Shown here piece by piece: positions 9,126-18,458 of a DNA stretch of 36,710 nucleotides. Numbering within the stretch: the first letter of the stretch is position 1; each line of letters starts with the position of its first letter. The stretch spans positions 1 to 36,710 of the forward strand of contig JAHIUD010000104.1 of assembly GCA_018817515.1 (NCBI GenBank), read 5' to 3'. The notes beneath the pieces are model-generated. The model saw nothing but the letters and a program-made list of their open reading frames with translations, had not been told where the DNA came from and did not search any database. The stretch comes from Pseudomonadota bacterium (lineage in GTDB: Bacteria; Desulfobacterota; Desulfovibrionia; Desulfovibrionales; Desulfovibrionaceae). A program made the translations under genes and the position numbers.

Positions 9126-11618
9126 ATGGCCGATACTCTGCTGCTCAACTCGCCGCACCTGCTCCAGAAGATCTCCCTCTCTCCTGTGATGCTGCGCCTC
9201 ATGCAGGAGGCCGTCAAACCCGAGCCGGACTTCTCCGTCATGGCCGAGACCATCCGGCTGGACCCCGCGCTGGCGACCACCGTCCTCAATCTCGTCAACT
9301 CCGCCTTCTACGGCCTGCCCCAGAAGGTAACGGACCTGCACCGCGCGGTGTCCGTGCTGGGCAGCCGCGAGCTGCTCAAGGTGGCCGTGGCCATGAGCCT
9401 GCAAAAGGACCTGGAGAACGGTTTCCCGGACTGTGAGTACGATTTCTTCCCCGACTGGCGGCTCATCGTCTGGTCGGCCATCGCCGCCGAGCTGCTGGCC
9501 GCGCGGCTGTGCCCGCGCCAGGCCGATCAGGCCTATCTCTGCGCGCTGCTGAAGGACGTCAGCCTGCTTTTCCTGCGCTGCGCGGCCAAGGAGCTTCTGC
9601 CAAACCCGGATCAGCGCGACCGTATCACCGTGCTGGACAAGGACCAGCTGGTTTCCGAGGAGGAGCGCTGGGGCATGCACCATGGTTCCCTTTCGCAGAT
9701 GCTGCTGACCCGCTGGGGCATTCCGGCGGACATGTGCGAGAGCATCCGAGCCCACCACGCCATGGATACCCTGTCCGAACAGAGCCCGCTGACCCAGGCC
9801 GTGATCCTGGCCACGCAGTGGTCGGAGATGGAGCTGGGGCACGCCTCGGGTCCGTTCAGCGTCGTGCAGTTTGAGGTGCTCCTGCGCGGAGTGCTGGGCA
9901 TGAGCGAGCGCGAGGTGGACTCCCTGCGCAGCGAGTGCCTGGAGAAGTTCCGCTCCATGCTGGAGTCGCTGGGCATAGGCGAGGGCGACCAGAACAGGGC
10001 CTATTACCGCCACTCAGTCAAGGTCATGCAGGGCTATTGCTTCCTCAGCATGGATCTTTTGACCGCCGAGGGCGGGCTTATGTCCGTGGCGCGCACCATG
10101 GGCAAGCACATCAAGCTCAACTGGGACGTGAAGTCCTGGGACCTGGCCCTGCGCACGCCCCACGGCAGCACCTACAGCCTGTTCCATCTGACTCCGGGGG
10201 GCATCCTGGAGCAGTCCGACGTCCGTGCCGCGGAAGGCCGCTTGCCCTGGCGCATCAAACGCCCCGGCCTGGAGCTGACCAGTTCTGGCAAGCGCCTGGG
10301 CGAGCTGCGCCTGGGCGAGGCCAACCTGCCCCAGGATGAGTTGGACAACCTCGGACTGTACCTGCGCTTCTTCAGCCAGGGCTACGAGTACTACTGCGCC
10401 CGGCAGGCCGTGCTGGAGGAGAAGGCCCTGGCCTTTGACAAGATCCCCATCGGCGTGGCCCGCATCGACGGGGCCGGGGTCGTGGCGGAGGCCAACAAAC
10501 TCTTCGGAGACTACTTGGAGCTGGACGCCGCCCCGCGCGGGCAGTCATTGACTGTGATCCTGGCCCGCAGGCTCTCCGCCGACACCGTGGCCGAGGTTGC
10601 CGCCTTCCTGGTTGACCCGGCTCGGCAAAATTATGGCAAAATCGTTTATTTTATGGAGAAAAAGAGCGGACGCAAGGTCGACGGCTGCCTGTACCTCTCG
10701 GCTCACCGCATGAAGGACGCCCAGAGCCAGGGCGTTCTGCTCCTGCTTGAGGATCTGCGCGAACTCTCCGAGGTCGAGGTTCAGACCCTGCGGCGCAAGA
10801 ATTTCCTGGAGCGCCTCGTGGGCTCCATGCAGGAGCTGGTGCTCACCGTCAGCGCCAAGGGCGTCGTGGACTTCTGCTCGCGCCAGGAGCTGGGGCTCAC
10901 GGGCCGGGAGTTCTTCAAGACCTTCACCCCGCAGCAGGCCTACGCGGGCGTTTGGGGGCTGGAGCTTTTCGCCGTGGAGCAGCCGTCTCCGGTGGAGGCC
11001 CAGCTGACCACCCAGGACGGCTCGGAGCTGCCCCTTGAACTGTCCATCGCGCCGCTCACCGGCAAGGCCGGCACTGCCCAGGAGTATCTTGTGGTGGGCC
11101 GCGACCTGACCCAGATCCGCAGGCTGGAGGCCAAGCTCAAGGTGCGCGCCCTGTTCGACGGGCTCACTGGCCTGTTCAACCACTACCAGTTCCACACCAC
11201 CCTTGAGCGCGAGGTGAACCGCTGCCGACGTACCGGGCGGGGATTGGGCATGGTCTTCTTTGACCTGGACAAATTCAAGGCTGTCAACGACACTCAGGGG
11301 CACCTGGCCGGAGATGCGGTGCTCCGGGGGGTGGGGGCCATGTTGCTGCGGCAGGTCCGCCAGGGCATGGACTACCCCTGCCGCTACGGCGGGGATGAGT
11401 TTGTGGTCATCGTCACCGAGGTCGACCAGGAGCACTTGCGGGTCATCGGCCAACGCATCCTGACGGACATGCGTGAGCTGTTCAAGGGGTTGGTCACCGT
11501 CAGTGTGGGCGCTTCCATGTTGCAAGGGCGGGACACCCCGGAGACCCTGCTCAAGCGTGTGGACAACCTGGCCTACACCTCCAAGGTCGCCGGGGGCGAC
11601 ACTCTCTCCGAGGGCTGA
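9126..11618 (+). CDS. HDOD-PAS-GGDEF signalling protein (probable diguanylate cyclase)
   Basis: Large cytoplasmic regulator of 830 residues. Residues about 10-215 form an HDOD domain (IRLDPALATTVLNLVNSAFYGLP, VSVLGSRELLKVAVAMSL). The middle (about 220-425) has no clear motif. A PAS-like region begins near KIPIGVARIDGAGVVAEANKLF, and a second PAS-like segment precedes the C-terminal GGDEF domain (about 665-830), whose start LFDGLTGLFNHYQFHTTLERE and active loop YGGDEFVVI are intact, so cyclic-di-GMP synthesis is likely. The inhibitory I-site position before GGDEF reads QGMD instead of RxxD, so product inhibition may be absent. ATG at 9126 follows a G-rich site; the GTG at 9111 overlaps the upstream stop codon. 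The PilZ gene at 17428 is a possible receptor of the same second messenger. Confidence 0.85.
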   Translation: MADTLLLNSPHLLQKISLSPVMLRLMQEAVKPEPDFSVMAETIRLDPALATTVLNLVNSAFYGLPQKVTDLHRAVSVLGSRELLKVAVAMSLQKDLENGFPDCEYDFFPDWRLIVWSAIAAELLAARLCPRQADQAYLCALLKDVSLLFLRCAAKELLPNPDQRDRITVLDKDQLVSEEERWGMHHGSLSQMLLTRWGIPADMCESIRAHHAMDTLSEQSPLTQAVILATQWSEMELGHASGPFSVVQFEVLLRGVLGMSEREVDSLRSECLEKFRSMLESLGIGEGDQNRAYYRHSVKVMQGYCFLSMDLLTAEGGLMSVARTMGKHIKLNWDVKSWDLALRTPHGSTYSLFHLTPGGILEQSDVRAAEGRLPWRIKRPGLELTSSGKRLGELRLGEANLPQDELDNLGLYLRFFSQGYEYYCARQAVLEEKALAFDKIPIGVARIDGAGVVAEANKLFGDYLELDAAPRGQSLTVILARRLSADTVAEVAAFLVDPARQNYGKIVYFMEKKSGRKVDGCLYLSAHRMKDAQSQGVLLLLEDLRELSEVEVQTLRRKNFLERLVGSMQELVLTVSAKGVVDFCSRQELGLTGREFFKTFTPQQAYAGVWGLELFAVEQPSPVEAQLTTQDGSELPLELSIAPLTGKAGTAQEYLVVGRDLTQIRRLEAKLKVRALFDGLTGLFNHYQFHTTLEREVNRCRRTGRGLGMVFFDLDKFKAVNDTQGHLAGDAVLRGVGAMLLRQVRQGMDYPCRYGGDEFVVIVTEVDQEHLRVIGQRILTDMRELFKGLVTVSVGASMLQGRDTPETLLKRVDNLAYTSKVAGGDTLSEG

Positions 11619-11680
11619 TTCCAGAGATTAACGGCTGCGCCCGGACATGCCGGGGGCGGATATTCCAAGGAGTGCATCCT

Positions 11681-14600
11681 ATGCTTTTGCGTTTCGAGGT
11701 GGGCCTGAAGCCCCATGTGCGCGATGTGGTGGGCGAGCGCGTGGCTCGCAAGATCAAGAGCGAACTCGGCCTGACCCTTGAGGGCGTAGACATCGTCCGG
11801 GTCTACACGGTGGAGGGCGTTAACCAGGCCCAGGCCCGTGCCGTGCTGGACGCAGGCGCTCTGCACGACCCCGTGCTGCACCAGGTCTCGCTCACGCCCC
11901 TGGCCCTGGCCCGGGCCGGGAGTTTCGACTGGGCGCTGGAGGTGGGCTTCCGCCCCGGCGTGACGGACAACGAGGCCCGCACCGCGCGCGAAACCATCGC
12001 CCTGGTGCTCGGGCTGCAAAAGTCCGCCAAGACCCTGGCCGTCTACACCAGCGTGCAGTACCTGCTGCGCGCCCTGCCTGGCGAAGCCCTGGACGAGAAG
12101 ACCGTGCTGCACATCGCGCGGGACCTGCTGGCCAACGAGCTCATCCAGCGCTTCGAATACAAGTCCGCCGAGCAGTGGCTCGAGAGCCCCGGCTTCGAGC
12201 CCAAGGCCGCGCGCGTCACCGGCCAGGCCAGCGACGAGGTCCAGGTCATCAAGCTGACCACCATGACCGACGACGAGCTGGTGGCCTTCAGCCGCGCCAA
12301 CACCCTGGCCCTGTCCCTGGGCGAGATGCGTACCATCGTGGACTACTTCAAGGACCCGGCCACGCGCGCCGCGCGTAAGGCTGCGGGCCTGGCCCCCGAG
12401 CTGGTGGACAACCCCACCGACGCCGAGGTGGAGGTGCTGGCCCAGACCTGGAGCGAGCACTGCAAGCACAAGATCTTCAACGCCAAAATAGACTACGAGG
12501 ATGCCGAGCAGGGCACCAGGCGCAGCATCGACAGCCTGTACAAGACCTGCATCAAGGGCAGCACCCAGGCCATCCGCACCGCCAAGGGCAAGGACGACTT
12601 CTGCCTGTCGGTGTTCAAGGACAACGCGGGCGTGCTGCGCTTCAACGACAACCTGAACATCTGCATCAAGGTCGAGACGCACAACTCGCCCTCCGCGCTG
12701 GACCCCTACGGCGGAGCGCTCACGGGCATCGTCGGCGTCAACCGCGACCCCATGGGCACGGGCCTGGGCGCCAACCTCTTGTGCAACACCGACGTCTTCT
12801 GCTTCGCCTCGCCGTTCTACGAGGGCGAGCTGCCGCCTCGGCTCCTGCACCCGCGCCGCGTGCTGGAAGGCGTGCGCGAGGGCGTGGAGCACGGCGGCAA
12901 CAAGAGCGGCATCCCGACCGTCAACGGCTCCATCGTGTTCGATGAGCGCTACCTGGGCAAGCCGCTGGTCTACTGCGGCACAGTGGGCACCATGCCGGTG
13001 CGGGTGGCCGGACGCCTGAGCCACGAGAAATGCGCGCTGCCCGGCGACCATATCGTCATGAGCGGCGGGCGCATCGGCAAGGACGGCATCCACGGCGCCA
13101 CCTTCTCCTCGGAGGAGCTGCACGAGGGCTCGCCAGCCACGGCCGTGCAGATCGGCGACCCCATCACCCAGCGCAAGATGTACGACTTCCTCATGCGCGC
13201 CCGCGACCTGGGCCTGTACAACGCCATCACCGACAACGGCGCCGGCGGCCTGTCCTCAAGCGTGGGCGAGATGGCCCAGGACTGCGGCGGCTGCGACCTC
13301 GACCTGTCCCGCGCGCCGCTCAAGTATGACGGCCTGAAGCCCTGGGAGATCCTCATCTCCGAGGCTCAGGAGCGCATGACCTGCGCAGTGCCGCCGGAAA
13401 AACTCGCCGAATTCCTGGCCCTGTCCGAGGAGATGGACGTGGAGTCCACGGCGCTTGGCACCTTTACTGACTCCGGCACCTTCCACGTGCGTTACGCGGA
13501 CAAGACCGTGACGCACCTGTCCATGCACTTCCTGCACGAGGGGCTGCCGCAGATGGAGATCAAGGCGCGCTGGGAGCGCCCCCAGGTTCCGACCAACCCG
13601 CTGCCCATGGATGTGGACCACGCGGACCTGCTGCAGCGCATGCTCTCGCGGCTGAACATCTGCAGCAAGGAATACGTCATCCGCCAGTACGACCACGAGG
13701 TCCAGGGCAAGAGCATCATCAAGCCGCTGGTGGGCGTCGAGCGCGACGGCCCGTCCGACGCGGCGGTGATCCGGCCGGACTTCGCCACGGACGAGGGATT
13801 GGTGCTCTCGCACGGCATCTGCCCCAAGTTCAGCGACCTGGACACCTACTGGATGATGGCCGCGGCCATCGACGAGGCCGTGCGCGGGGCCGTGGCCGTG
13901 GGCGGCGATCTGCGCTTCATGGCCGGCACGGACAACTTCTGCTGGTGTGATCCCGTCAAGAGCGAGACCACGCCCGACGGCGAGTACAAGCTGGCCCAGC
14001 TGGTGCGCGCCAACGAGGCGCTCGACCACTTTTGCCGAGGCTTCGGCGTGCCCTGCGTGTCCGGCAAGGACTCCATGAAGAATGATTACAAGGGCGGCGG
14101 GGTCAAAATCTCCATTCCGCCCACGGTGCTCTACTCCGTGGTGGCCAAGATGCCCGACGTGAAGTGCGCCGTGACCTCGGACTTCAAAGCCGCAGGCGAT
14201 CTGGTGTACGTTCTGGGCCTGACCAAGGCCGAGCTTGGCGGCTCGGAGCTGGCCAGCGAGCTTGGCGTGTCGCGCGGGGCTGTGCCCCAGGTGGACCTGG
14301 TGAGCGCGCGCGAGCGGTACCTCTCCTACTTCGAGGCCACCCGCCAGGGGCTGGTCACGGCCTGCCATGACTGCTCCGATGGCGGACTCGCCGTGGCTCT
14401 GGCCGAGATGTGCATCGGCGGACGCCTGGGCGCGGAGATCGACCTCGCCTGCGTGCCCCAGTGCGGCTGCTCCGGGTCCCTTGAGGTGCTCTACAGCGAG
14501 TCCACGAGCCGGTTTGTGGTCAGCGTGGCCCCGGCCAAGCAGGCCGCGTTTGAAGCCCTGTTTGCCGGGCAGCACTGCGCGCAGATCGGCGTGGTGGGCG

Positions 14601-14695
14601 GTGCGGCCCTGACGGTCACCGTGGGCGGTTCGGACCTGCTCAGCACGGCTGTGGGATCTTTGACCCACGCCTTCAAGGCTCCGCTTGACTGGTAG
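11681..14695 (+). CDS. purL: Phosphoribosylformylglycinamidine synthase, fused PurS-PurL
   Basis: Converts FGAR to FGAM with ATP and ammonia in purine synthesis. Residues about 1-190 are PurS-like, apparently as two ferredoxin-like units (RFEVGLKPHVRDVVGERVAR and WALEVGFRPGVTDNEARTAR); the rest is PurL: WSEHCKHKIFNAKIDYED, KVETHNSPSALDPYGGALTG, DPMGTGLGANLL, HGGNKSGIPTVNG, MSGGRIGKDGIHGAT, ITDNGAGGLSSSVGEMA and a C-terminal half with VSGKDSMKND and HDCSDGGLAVALAEM. At 1004 residues it lacks the C-terminal glutaminase of the large proteobacterial PurL, so a separate PurQ must supply ammonia; it is not in the window. The start ATG lies eight bases after AAGGAG (11667-11672). Confidence 0.92.
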   Translation: MLLRFEVGLKPHVRDVVGERVARKIKSELGLTLEGVDIVRVYTVEGVNQAQARAVLDAGALHDPVLHQVSLTPLALARAGSFDWALEVGFRPGVTDNEARTARETIALVLGLQKSAKTLAVYTSVQYLLRALPGEALDEKTVLHIARDLLANELIQRFEYKSAEQWLESPGFEPKAARVTGQASDEVQVIKLTTMTDDELVAFSRANTLALSLGEMRTIVDYFKDPATRAARKAAGLAPELVDNPTDAEVEVLAQTWSEHCKHKIFNAKIDYEDAEQGTRRSIDSLYKTCIKGSTQAIRTAKGKDDFCLSVFKDNAGVLRFNDNLNICIKVETHNSPSALDPYGGALTGIVGVNRDPMGTGLGANLLCNTDVFCFASPFYEGELPPRLLHPRRVLEGVREGVEHGGNKSGIPTVNGSIVFDERYLGKPLVYCGTVGTMPVRVAGRLSHEKCALPGDHIVMSGGRIGKDGIHGATFSSEELHEGSPATAVQIGDPITQRKMYDFLMRARDLGLYNAITDNGAGGLSSSVGEMAQDCGGCDLDLSRAPLKYDGLKPWEILISEAQERMTCAVPPEKLAEFLALSEEMDVESTALGTFTDSGTFHVRYADKTVTHLSMHFLHEGLPQMEIKARWERPQVPTNPLPMDVDHADLLQRMLSRLNICSKEYVIRQYDHEVQGKSIIKPLVGVERDGPSDAAVIRPDFATDEGLVLSHGICPKFSDLDTYWMMAAAIDEAVRGAVAVGGDLRFMAGTDNFCWCDPVKSETTPDGEYKLAQLVRANEALDHFCRGFGVPCVSGKDSMKNDYKGGGVKISIPPTVLYSVVAKMPDVKCAVTSDFKAAGDLVYVLGLTKAELGGSELASELGVSRGAVPQVDLVSARERYLSYFEATRQGLVTACHDCSDGGLAVALAEMCIGGRLGAEIDLACVPQCGCSGSLEVLYSESTSRFVVSVAPAKQAAFEALFAGQHCAQIGVVGGAALTVTVGGSDLLSTAVGSLTHAFKAPLDW

Positions 14696-14734
14696 TTCTC
14701 CCTCAAGTTCTTGAACAAATGTCCGATGAAGTAG

Positions 14735-14771
14735 CGGCAGTCATGGTGACATGGCTGCCGTGAACTTTTTT
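14735..14771 (+). terminator. Intrinsic terminator of purL
   Basis: CGGCAGTCATG (14735-14745) pairs with CATGGCTGCCG (14750-14760) through one T-G wobble around a GTGA loop, followed by TGAAC and six T (14766-14771). It is 39 bases after the purL stop. Confidence 0.85.
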
Positions 14772-14777
14772 CAATCG

Positions 14778-14806
14778 TTTACAAAATTGCAGGCATTGTG
14801 TATTGT
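14778..14806 (+). promoter_or_regulatory. Putative sigma70-type promoter of the cytochrome / chemoreceptor operon
   Basis: TTTACA (14778-14783) and TATTGT (14801-14806) are separated by exactly 17 bases, five and four matches to the consensus hexamers. It lies just behind the purL terminator in the only AT-rich stretch nearby, about 60 bases before the cytochrome start at 14869. Confidence 0.5.
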
Positions 14807-14868
14807 GTCACAAAGTTACTTAATGTGTGCGCTACGTAGCAGGACTGTGGATCCGTAGGAGGTGCTTG

Positions 14869-15351
14869 GTGAAAGGGAAGATGATACTTATCTCTGTTCT
14901 CGCTGGCGTTATGTTGTCGGCCGGAGCATCTCTCCTACCAGGGTCCGCAAAGGCCGCCAGCACCTATGTCGGATCTGCAACCTGCGCAGGCTGCCACGAC
15001 AAGGAATACACCAACTTTTCCAAGTACGCCAAGAAGGCGCATTCCGACCGCAGCATCAAGATGATGGCCAAGAAGCTCACACCTGAGGAACTCAAGGAGT
15101 GTTACGCCTGCCACACCACAGGCTACGGCCAGCCTGGCGGGTTCGTGAGTTTTGAGAAGACCCCGGACATGGCCCACGCAGGCTGCGAGGTCTGCCACGG
15201 TCCCGGGTCCGCCCACGTGGACGCCGGCGGCGCCAAGGCCCTCATCAAGGGCAAGGGCCGCATGAACGTCAAGGAATGCGAGAAGTGCCACAATTCCGAG
15301 CGGGTCTCCAACTTCCGCTTCAAGCCCATGCTCTATGGCGGAGCCCACTAG
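14869..15351 (+). CDS. Periplasmic tetraheme c-type cytochrome (cytochrome c554-like)
   Basis: A 160-residue exported cytochrome. The signal peptide is MKGKMILISVLAGVMLSAGA, cleaved near AKAAS (about residue 30). Four CxxCH heme sites follow: C39-H43, C78-H82, C106-H110 and C137-H141. The motif TYVGSATCAGCH at the mature N-terminus and the CEVCHGPGSAHV block are typical of the c554/NrfB-like multiheme proteins, not of cytochrome c3. The start is GTG at 14869, six bases after AGGAGG (14857-14862); TTG at 14866 and ATG at 14881 are weaker choices. The stop codon overlaps the ribosome site of the heme chemoreceptor gene, ten bases before its ATG, so it is probably its electron donor or co-sensor; this last point is inference. 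Confidence 0.88.
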   Translation: MKGKMILISVLAGVMLSAGASLLPGSAKAASTYVGSATCAGCHDKEYTNFSKYAKKAHSDRSIKMMAKKLTPEELKECYACHTTGYGQPGGFVSFEKTPDMAHAGCEVCHGPGSAHVDAGGAKALIKGKGRMNVKECEKCHNSERVSNFRFKPMLYGGAH

Positions 15352-15360
15352 GAGGATGGC

Positions 15361-17388
15361 ATGAAATTATCTGAACGGTTCAACACCTCCCTGACCTTCC
15401 GAATCCTCGTGCTCACCTGCGTTGTCTCCGGCGTGGTGTTCCTGTGCCTGTTCCTGGCCACCTCCTTCTGGCAGAAGAAGGCCATGCTCACCGAGGTCAA
15501 GGCCAATGCCCTGCGCTCTTCGCAGATGATCGCCATGGCCGTGGAGGAGCCCATGCGCCTGGGCGACAACAAGGCCACCAGGGAGCGTTTCAGCGACATC
15601 GGCAAGCAGCACAAGACCATCGATGTCTACATGGTGGACTACGCTGGCAACGTCACCTACGCCTCGCAGAATGGCACCGAGCGCAAGGACCTCAAGGTCG
15701 TGCTGGCGCATGAGGACTGCAACGCTCTGGTTGAGCGCGCCCTGAAGGAGAAGTTCGAGGGCGGCGATGTCATGGACATGAACGGGGCGCGCTTCTACAC
15801 CGAAGTGAAGACCATCGCCAATGAGCCGGCGTGCTTCCACTGCCATGGCAAGAGTCGGCCCATCCTGGGCGCCATGATCATGCGCCAGGATTTAACGGAA
15901 CAGTATACCTCGCTGCACCTGACCCAGCTCATGACCGCGGTGCTGTCTCTTGGCGGCATGCTGGCTTTAAGCTTCGTGCTCTTCAGCTTTTTCAAGCGTG
16001 TGGTCATCCGCCGCATCACGAGCATCGAGCAGAGCGCCGACATGGTCCTGCAGGGTGACCTGAACGCCAAGTTCAACGTCCCCGGCGAGGACCGCCTGGC
16101 GCGGCTGGCCAGCCACCTGGGCGTCATGGTCGGGCGCATCAAGGACCAGCTTGAGTACAGCAAGGGCCTGCTCGACGGCATCATCGTGCCCATGTATGTG
16201 GCTGACAAGGACTGCAAGCTCACCTACGTCAATGCTCCCATGCGGGCCATCCTGGGCAAGCCCGAGGATGCGATCCTCGGCCAGGCCGTGTCCATGGTGT
16301 TCTACGGCGACGCCTCGCGCGCCTCCAACGCCAGCAAGGTGCTCAGCACCGGCAGCGCCGCCAGCGGCAAGCTCAAGTACACGCGCTCCGACGGTGTGGT
16401 CTTCCCCCTGTATGCTGAAGCTTCCCCGCTCAAGGACTCCCAGGGCGCCCTGGTGGGCGTGGTCTGCGTCCTGGTGGACCTGACCCAGGAAGAACAGGCC
16501 AGGGCGCGCATCGAGGCCAACCGTCAGAACCTGCTCACCGTGGCCAACGATGTGACCCAGGTGGCGCTGAAGCTTGAGCAGGCCTCGCACGTCATCAGCG
16601 GACAGATGGAAGACCTGACCAAGGGCATGGACTCCGCTGCGGACCGCACCACTCAGATGGCCACGGCCATGGAGGAGATGAATTCCACCGTGCTCGAGGT
16701 CGCCCGCAACGCAGGCGAGACTTCCGAGGCTTCAAGCAAGGCCAACAGCGTCGCCCGCGAGGGCGGAGAGATGGTCCAGAGCACCCTGGCCGAGATCCAG
16801 CATGTGGCCGACACTGCGGAGAGCCTGTCTCAGGCCCTGGGCCAGCTTTCGCTCAGCGCCAAGGACATCGGTCAGGTCATGAGCGTCATCAATGACATCG
16901 CCGACCAGACCAACCTGCTGGCCTTGAACGCCGCCATTGAGGCCGCGAGGGCGGGAGACGCCGGGCGCGGATTTGCGGTTGTCGCCGACGAGGTGCGCAA
17001 GCTGGCCGAAAAGACCATGACCGCCACCAAGGAGGTCGAGAGCGCCATCAAGCACATCCAGAAGAGCACTGCCGACGCCGTGCGCGAGATGAACACGGCC
17101 AAGGAGCGCGTGGACAAGACCACTGAGCTCGCAGGCGGGGCGGGCGGCGTGCTCAAGCAGATCGTGGACGCGTCCGACCATATCGCCGACATGGTGCGCT
17201 CCATCGCCACCGCAGCGGAAGAGCAGTCCGCCACCAGCGAGGAGATCAATATCAACGTCAGCGAGATCAGCACCCTCTCAGGGCAGATGTCAGGGGACAT
17301 CCAGCATGCGAACGATCGAATCCGCGAAGTTGCGGAGATGTCGAAAGACTTGGCAAAGCTTGTTGAAAAATTCCGTGCAGAGGAGTAG
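15361..17388 (+). CDS. Methyl-accepting chemotaxis protein with periplasmic c-heme motif (DcrA-like)
   Basis: Chemoreceptor of 675 residues. Order: transmembrane helix 1 (about 13-35), a periplasmic domain (36-188) with a single c-type heme site C158-F-H-C161-H162 in [10 protein letters not shown], transmembrane helix 2 (about 189-212), HAMP (about 213-265), a PAS domain (about 275-385, starting [25 protein letters not shown]), and a cytoplasmic signalling domain (about 400-675) with the conserved hairpin tip [20 protein letters not shown]. DcrA of Desulfovibrio vulgaris is the known example of a heme-bearing chemoreceptor, proposed to sense oxygen or redox state. Here the gene sits between a tetraheme cytochrome and a PilZ gene. 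ATG at 15361 follows AGGAGG (15351-15356). Confidence 0.92.
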   Translation: MKLSERFNTSLTFRILVLTCVVSGVVFLCLFLATSFWQKKAMLTEVKANALRSSQMIAMAVEEPMRLGDNKATRERFSDIGKQHKTIDVYMVDYAGNVTYASQNGTERKDLKVVLAHEDCNALVERALKEKFEGGDVMDMNGARFYTEVKTIANEPACFHCHGKSRPILGAMIMRQDLTEQYTSLHLTQLMTAVLSLGGMLALSFVLFSFFKRVVIRRITSIEQSADMVLQGDLNAKFNVPGEDRLARLASHLGVMVGRIKDQLEYSKGLLDGIIVPMYVADKDCKLTYVNAPMRAILGKPEDAILGQAVSMVFYGDASRASNASKVLSTGSAASGKLKYTRSDGVVFPLYAEASPLKDSQGALVGVVCVLVDLTQEEQARARIEANRQNLLTVANDVTQVALKLEQASHVISGQMEDLTKGMDSAADRTTQMATAMEEMNSTVLEVARNAGETSEASSKANSVAREGGEMVQSTLAEIQHVADTAESLSQALGQLSLSAKDIGQVMSVINDIADQTNLLALNAAIEAARAGDAGRGFAVVADEVRKLAEKTMTATKEVESAIKHIQKSTADAVREMNTAKERVDKTTELAGGAGGVLKQIVDASDHIADMVRSIATAAEEQSATSEEININVSEISTLSGQMSGDIQHANDRIREVAEMSKDLAKLVEKFRAEE

Positions 17389-17427
17389 GATAGTCCACAA
17401 GCTTCTCTCAGGCTTGAGGAGGGTGAC

Positions 17428-17757
17428 GTGGAAAATCCTGAAGATCGTAGAAAATACGCCAGGATACAGCTTTGTGCCTACGGCGTGGGTGCAGTGTGTA
17501 GTGTGACGCAGGGACAAAAGCGTTGCAACCTTGATCTGGTTGACATCAGTTCCGGCGGTGCGCGCCTCCGAGGGAAGGAAGCCCTGCCGGAGTTCACCGC
17601 CGAGAGCATGACCTTGTCCGTGCACGGCACCAAGGACAACGGGAGGTTGCAGGGCTTGACCGCCTATGTTCGCTGGCGGTCCGGGCAGGAGGTCGGCGTA
17701 CAATTTGCCGAGAAACTCGACTTACCCCTGACAGCGCTTCAACGGCTCGTCGGTTAG
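17428..17757 (+). CDS. PilZ-domain protein (c-di-GMP receptor)
   Basis: A 109-residue single-domain protein. It has both halves of the PilZ binding signature: the N-terminal basic motif in EDRRKYARIQL (RRxxxR) and DISSGGARLRG (D/N-x-S-x-x-G), followed by an aromatic/basic VRWRSGQEVGVQF strand. Binding of cyclic-di-GMP is therefore expected, with an effect on motility or envelope functions. GTG at 17428 follows GAGGAGGG; no ATG is available. It lies 39 bases after the chemoreceptor stop with a terminator after it, so it is the last gene of the cytochrome-chemoreceptor-PilZ unit. This places second-messenger control beside a redox chemoreceptor. Confidence 0.88.
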   Translation: MENPEDRRKYARIQLCAYGVGAVCSVTQGQKRCNLDLVDISSGGARLRGKEALPEFTAESMTLSVHGTKDNGRLQGLTAYVRWRSGQEVGVQFAEKLDLPLTALQRLVG

Positions 17758-17770
17758 AGCAGCAAATAAG

Positions 17771-17795
17771 GCCCGCCCCAAGGCGGGCTTTTTTT
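17771..17795 (+). terminator. Intrinsic terminator after the PilZ gene
   Basis: GCCCGCC (17771-17777) pairs with GGCGGGC (17782-17788) around CCAA, followed by seven T (17789-17795), 13 bases after the PilZ stop. Confidence 0.92.
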
Positions 17796-17890
17796 GGTCT
17801 CGCCGTATCGACATATTCGATGCGCGATTAGTGCTACTGGCTCGCGTTTGCAATTTGTTTCCAATTCGATAGAAGTGCTTCCTTAATACC

Positions 17891-17930
17891 TTGACAGCGA
17901 TACAATTCGCTACTAGTAATTATTCTCAGC
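17891..17930 (+). promoter_or_regulatory. Putative promoter with AT-rich PerR/Fur-like operator upstream of perR
   Basis: A perfect TTGACA (17891-17896) is followed after 17 bases by the weak -10 TAGTAA (17914-17919). The -10 area TAGTAATTATTCTCA (17914-17928) is AT-rich and partly resembles a Fur/PerR box, so the regulator may repress its own promoter. The start codon is at 17946, preceded by GAGAGG. Operator assignment is by pattern only. Confidence 0.4.
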
Positions 17931-17945
17931 ACTGAGAGGCACCAT

Positions 17946-18350
17946 ATGAAAGATGAAGACAGCAAGGGCATTCGCCTTTCCCGCCAGCGGGAAACCATCC
18001 TGGCCGAGTTGCGCAAGGTGAAGACGCACCCCACGGCAGACGAGGTCTACGACATGGTCCGCAAGATCCTGCCCCGCATCAGCCTGGGCACGGTCTACCG
18101 GAACCTGGACACCCTGAGCAACAGGGGCGTGGTGTTGCGCCTGGGCGGAGCCGGAACGCAGAAGCGTTTTGACGGCAACCCGGCGGCACATCCACATCTG
18201 CGTTGTTCTGTGTGTGGCCGGGTGGATGACTTGGAATGGCCTTTTGCCTTGCCGGACCTTCCCGTGGAACATTCCATGGGCTATGTGGACCTGCGGTGTG
18301 ACGTGGAGTATGTCGGCATCTGTCCGACTTGCGCCGGGAAAAATAACTGA
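17946..18350 (+). CDS. perR: Fur-family peroxide-type repressor (PerR-like)
   Basis: A 134-residue DNA-binding metalloregulator. The N-terminal winged helix has RLSRQRETILAELRKVKTHPTADEVYDMVRK and the recognition helix segment ISLGTVYRNLDTLSNRGVV, the Fur-family signature. The C-terminal dimerisation half has the zinc cysteine pairs CSVC and CPTC and the metal-binding segment HPHLRCSVCGRVDDLE. It is the first gene of a run of oxygen-defence genes (rubrerythrin, desulfoferrodoxin, rubredoxin, Roo), which is the known PerR regulon context in Desulfovibrio; this supports PerR over Fur or Zur. Metal and peroxide response are not proven by sequence. The 108-base gap to rubrerythrin contains no clear terminator. 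Confidence 0.87.
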   Translation: MKDEDSKGIRLSRQRETILAELRKVKTHPTADEVYDMVRKILPRISLGTVYRNLDTLSNRGVVLRLGGAGTQKRFDGNPAAHPHLRCSVCGRVDDLEWPFALPDLPVEHSMGYVDLRCDVEYVGICPTCAGKNN

Positions 18351-18458
18351 CGCGGAAATTGCCCGTCATTTCCCCTGGCGCTCCCTACGTATTGTGTTAA
18401 GGTCAAACCGTAGGCAATTGCCGGTCCGTCCGGCGCCAGCACAGAACAGGAGCGAAAA

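Noticed and set aside
11573-14668. Long minus-strand frames (516 and 470 codons) opposite purL
   Set aside because: purL is unmistakable by motifs on the plus strand; the opposite frames have no known domains.
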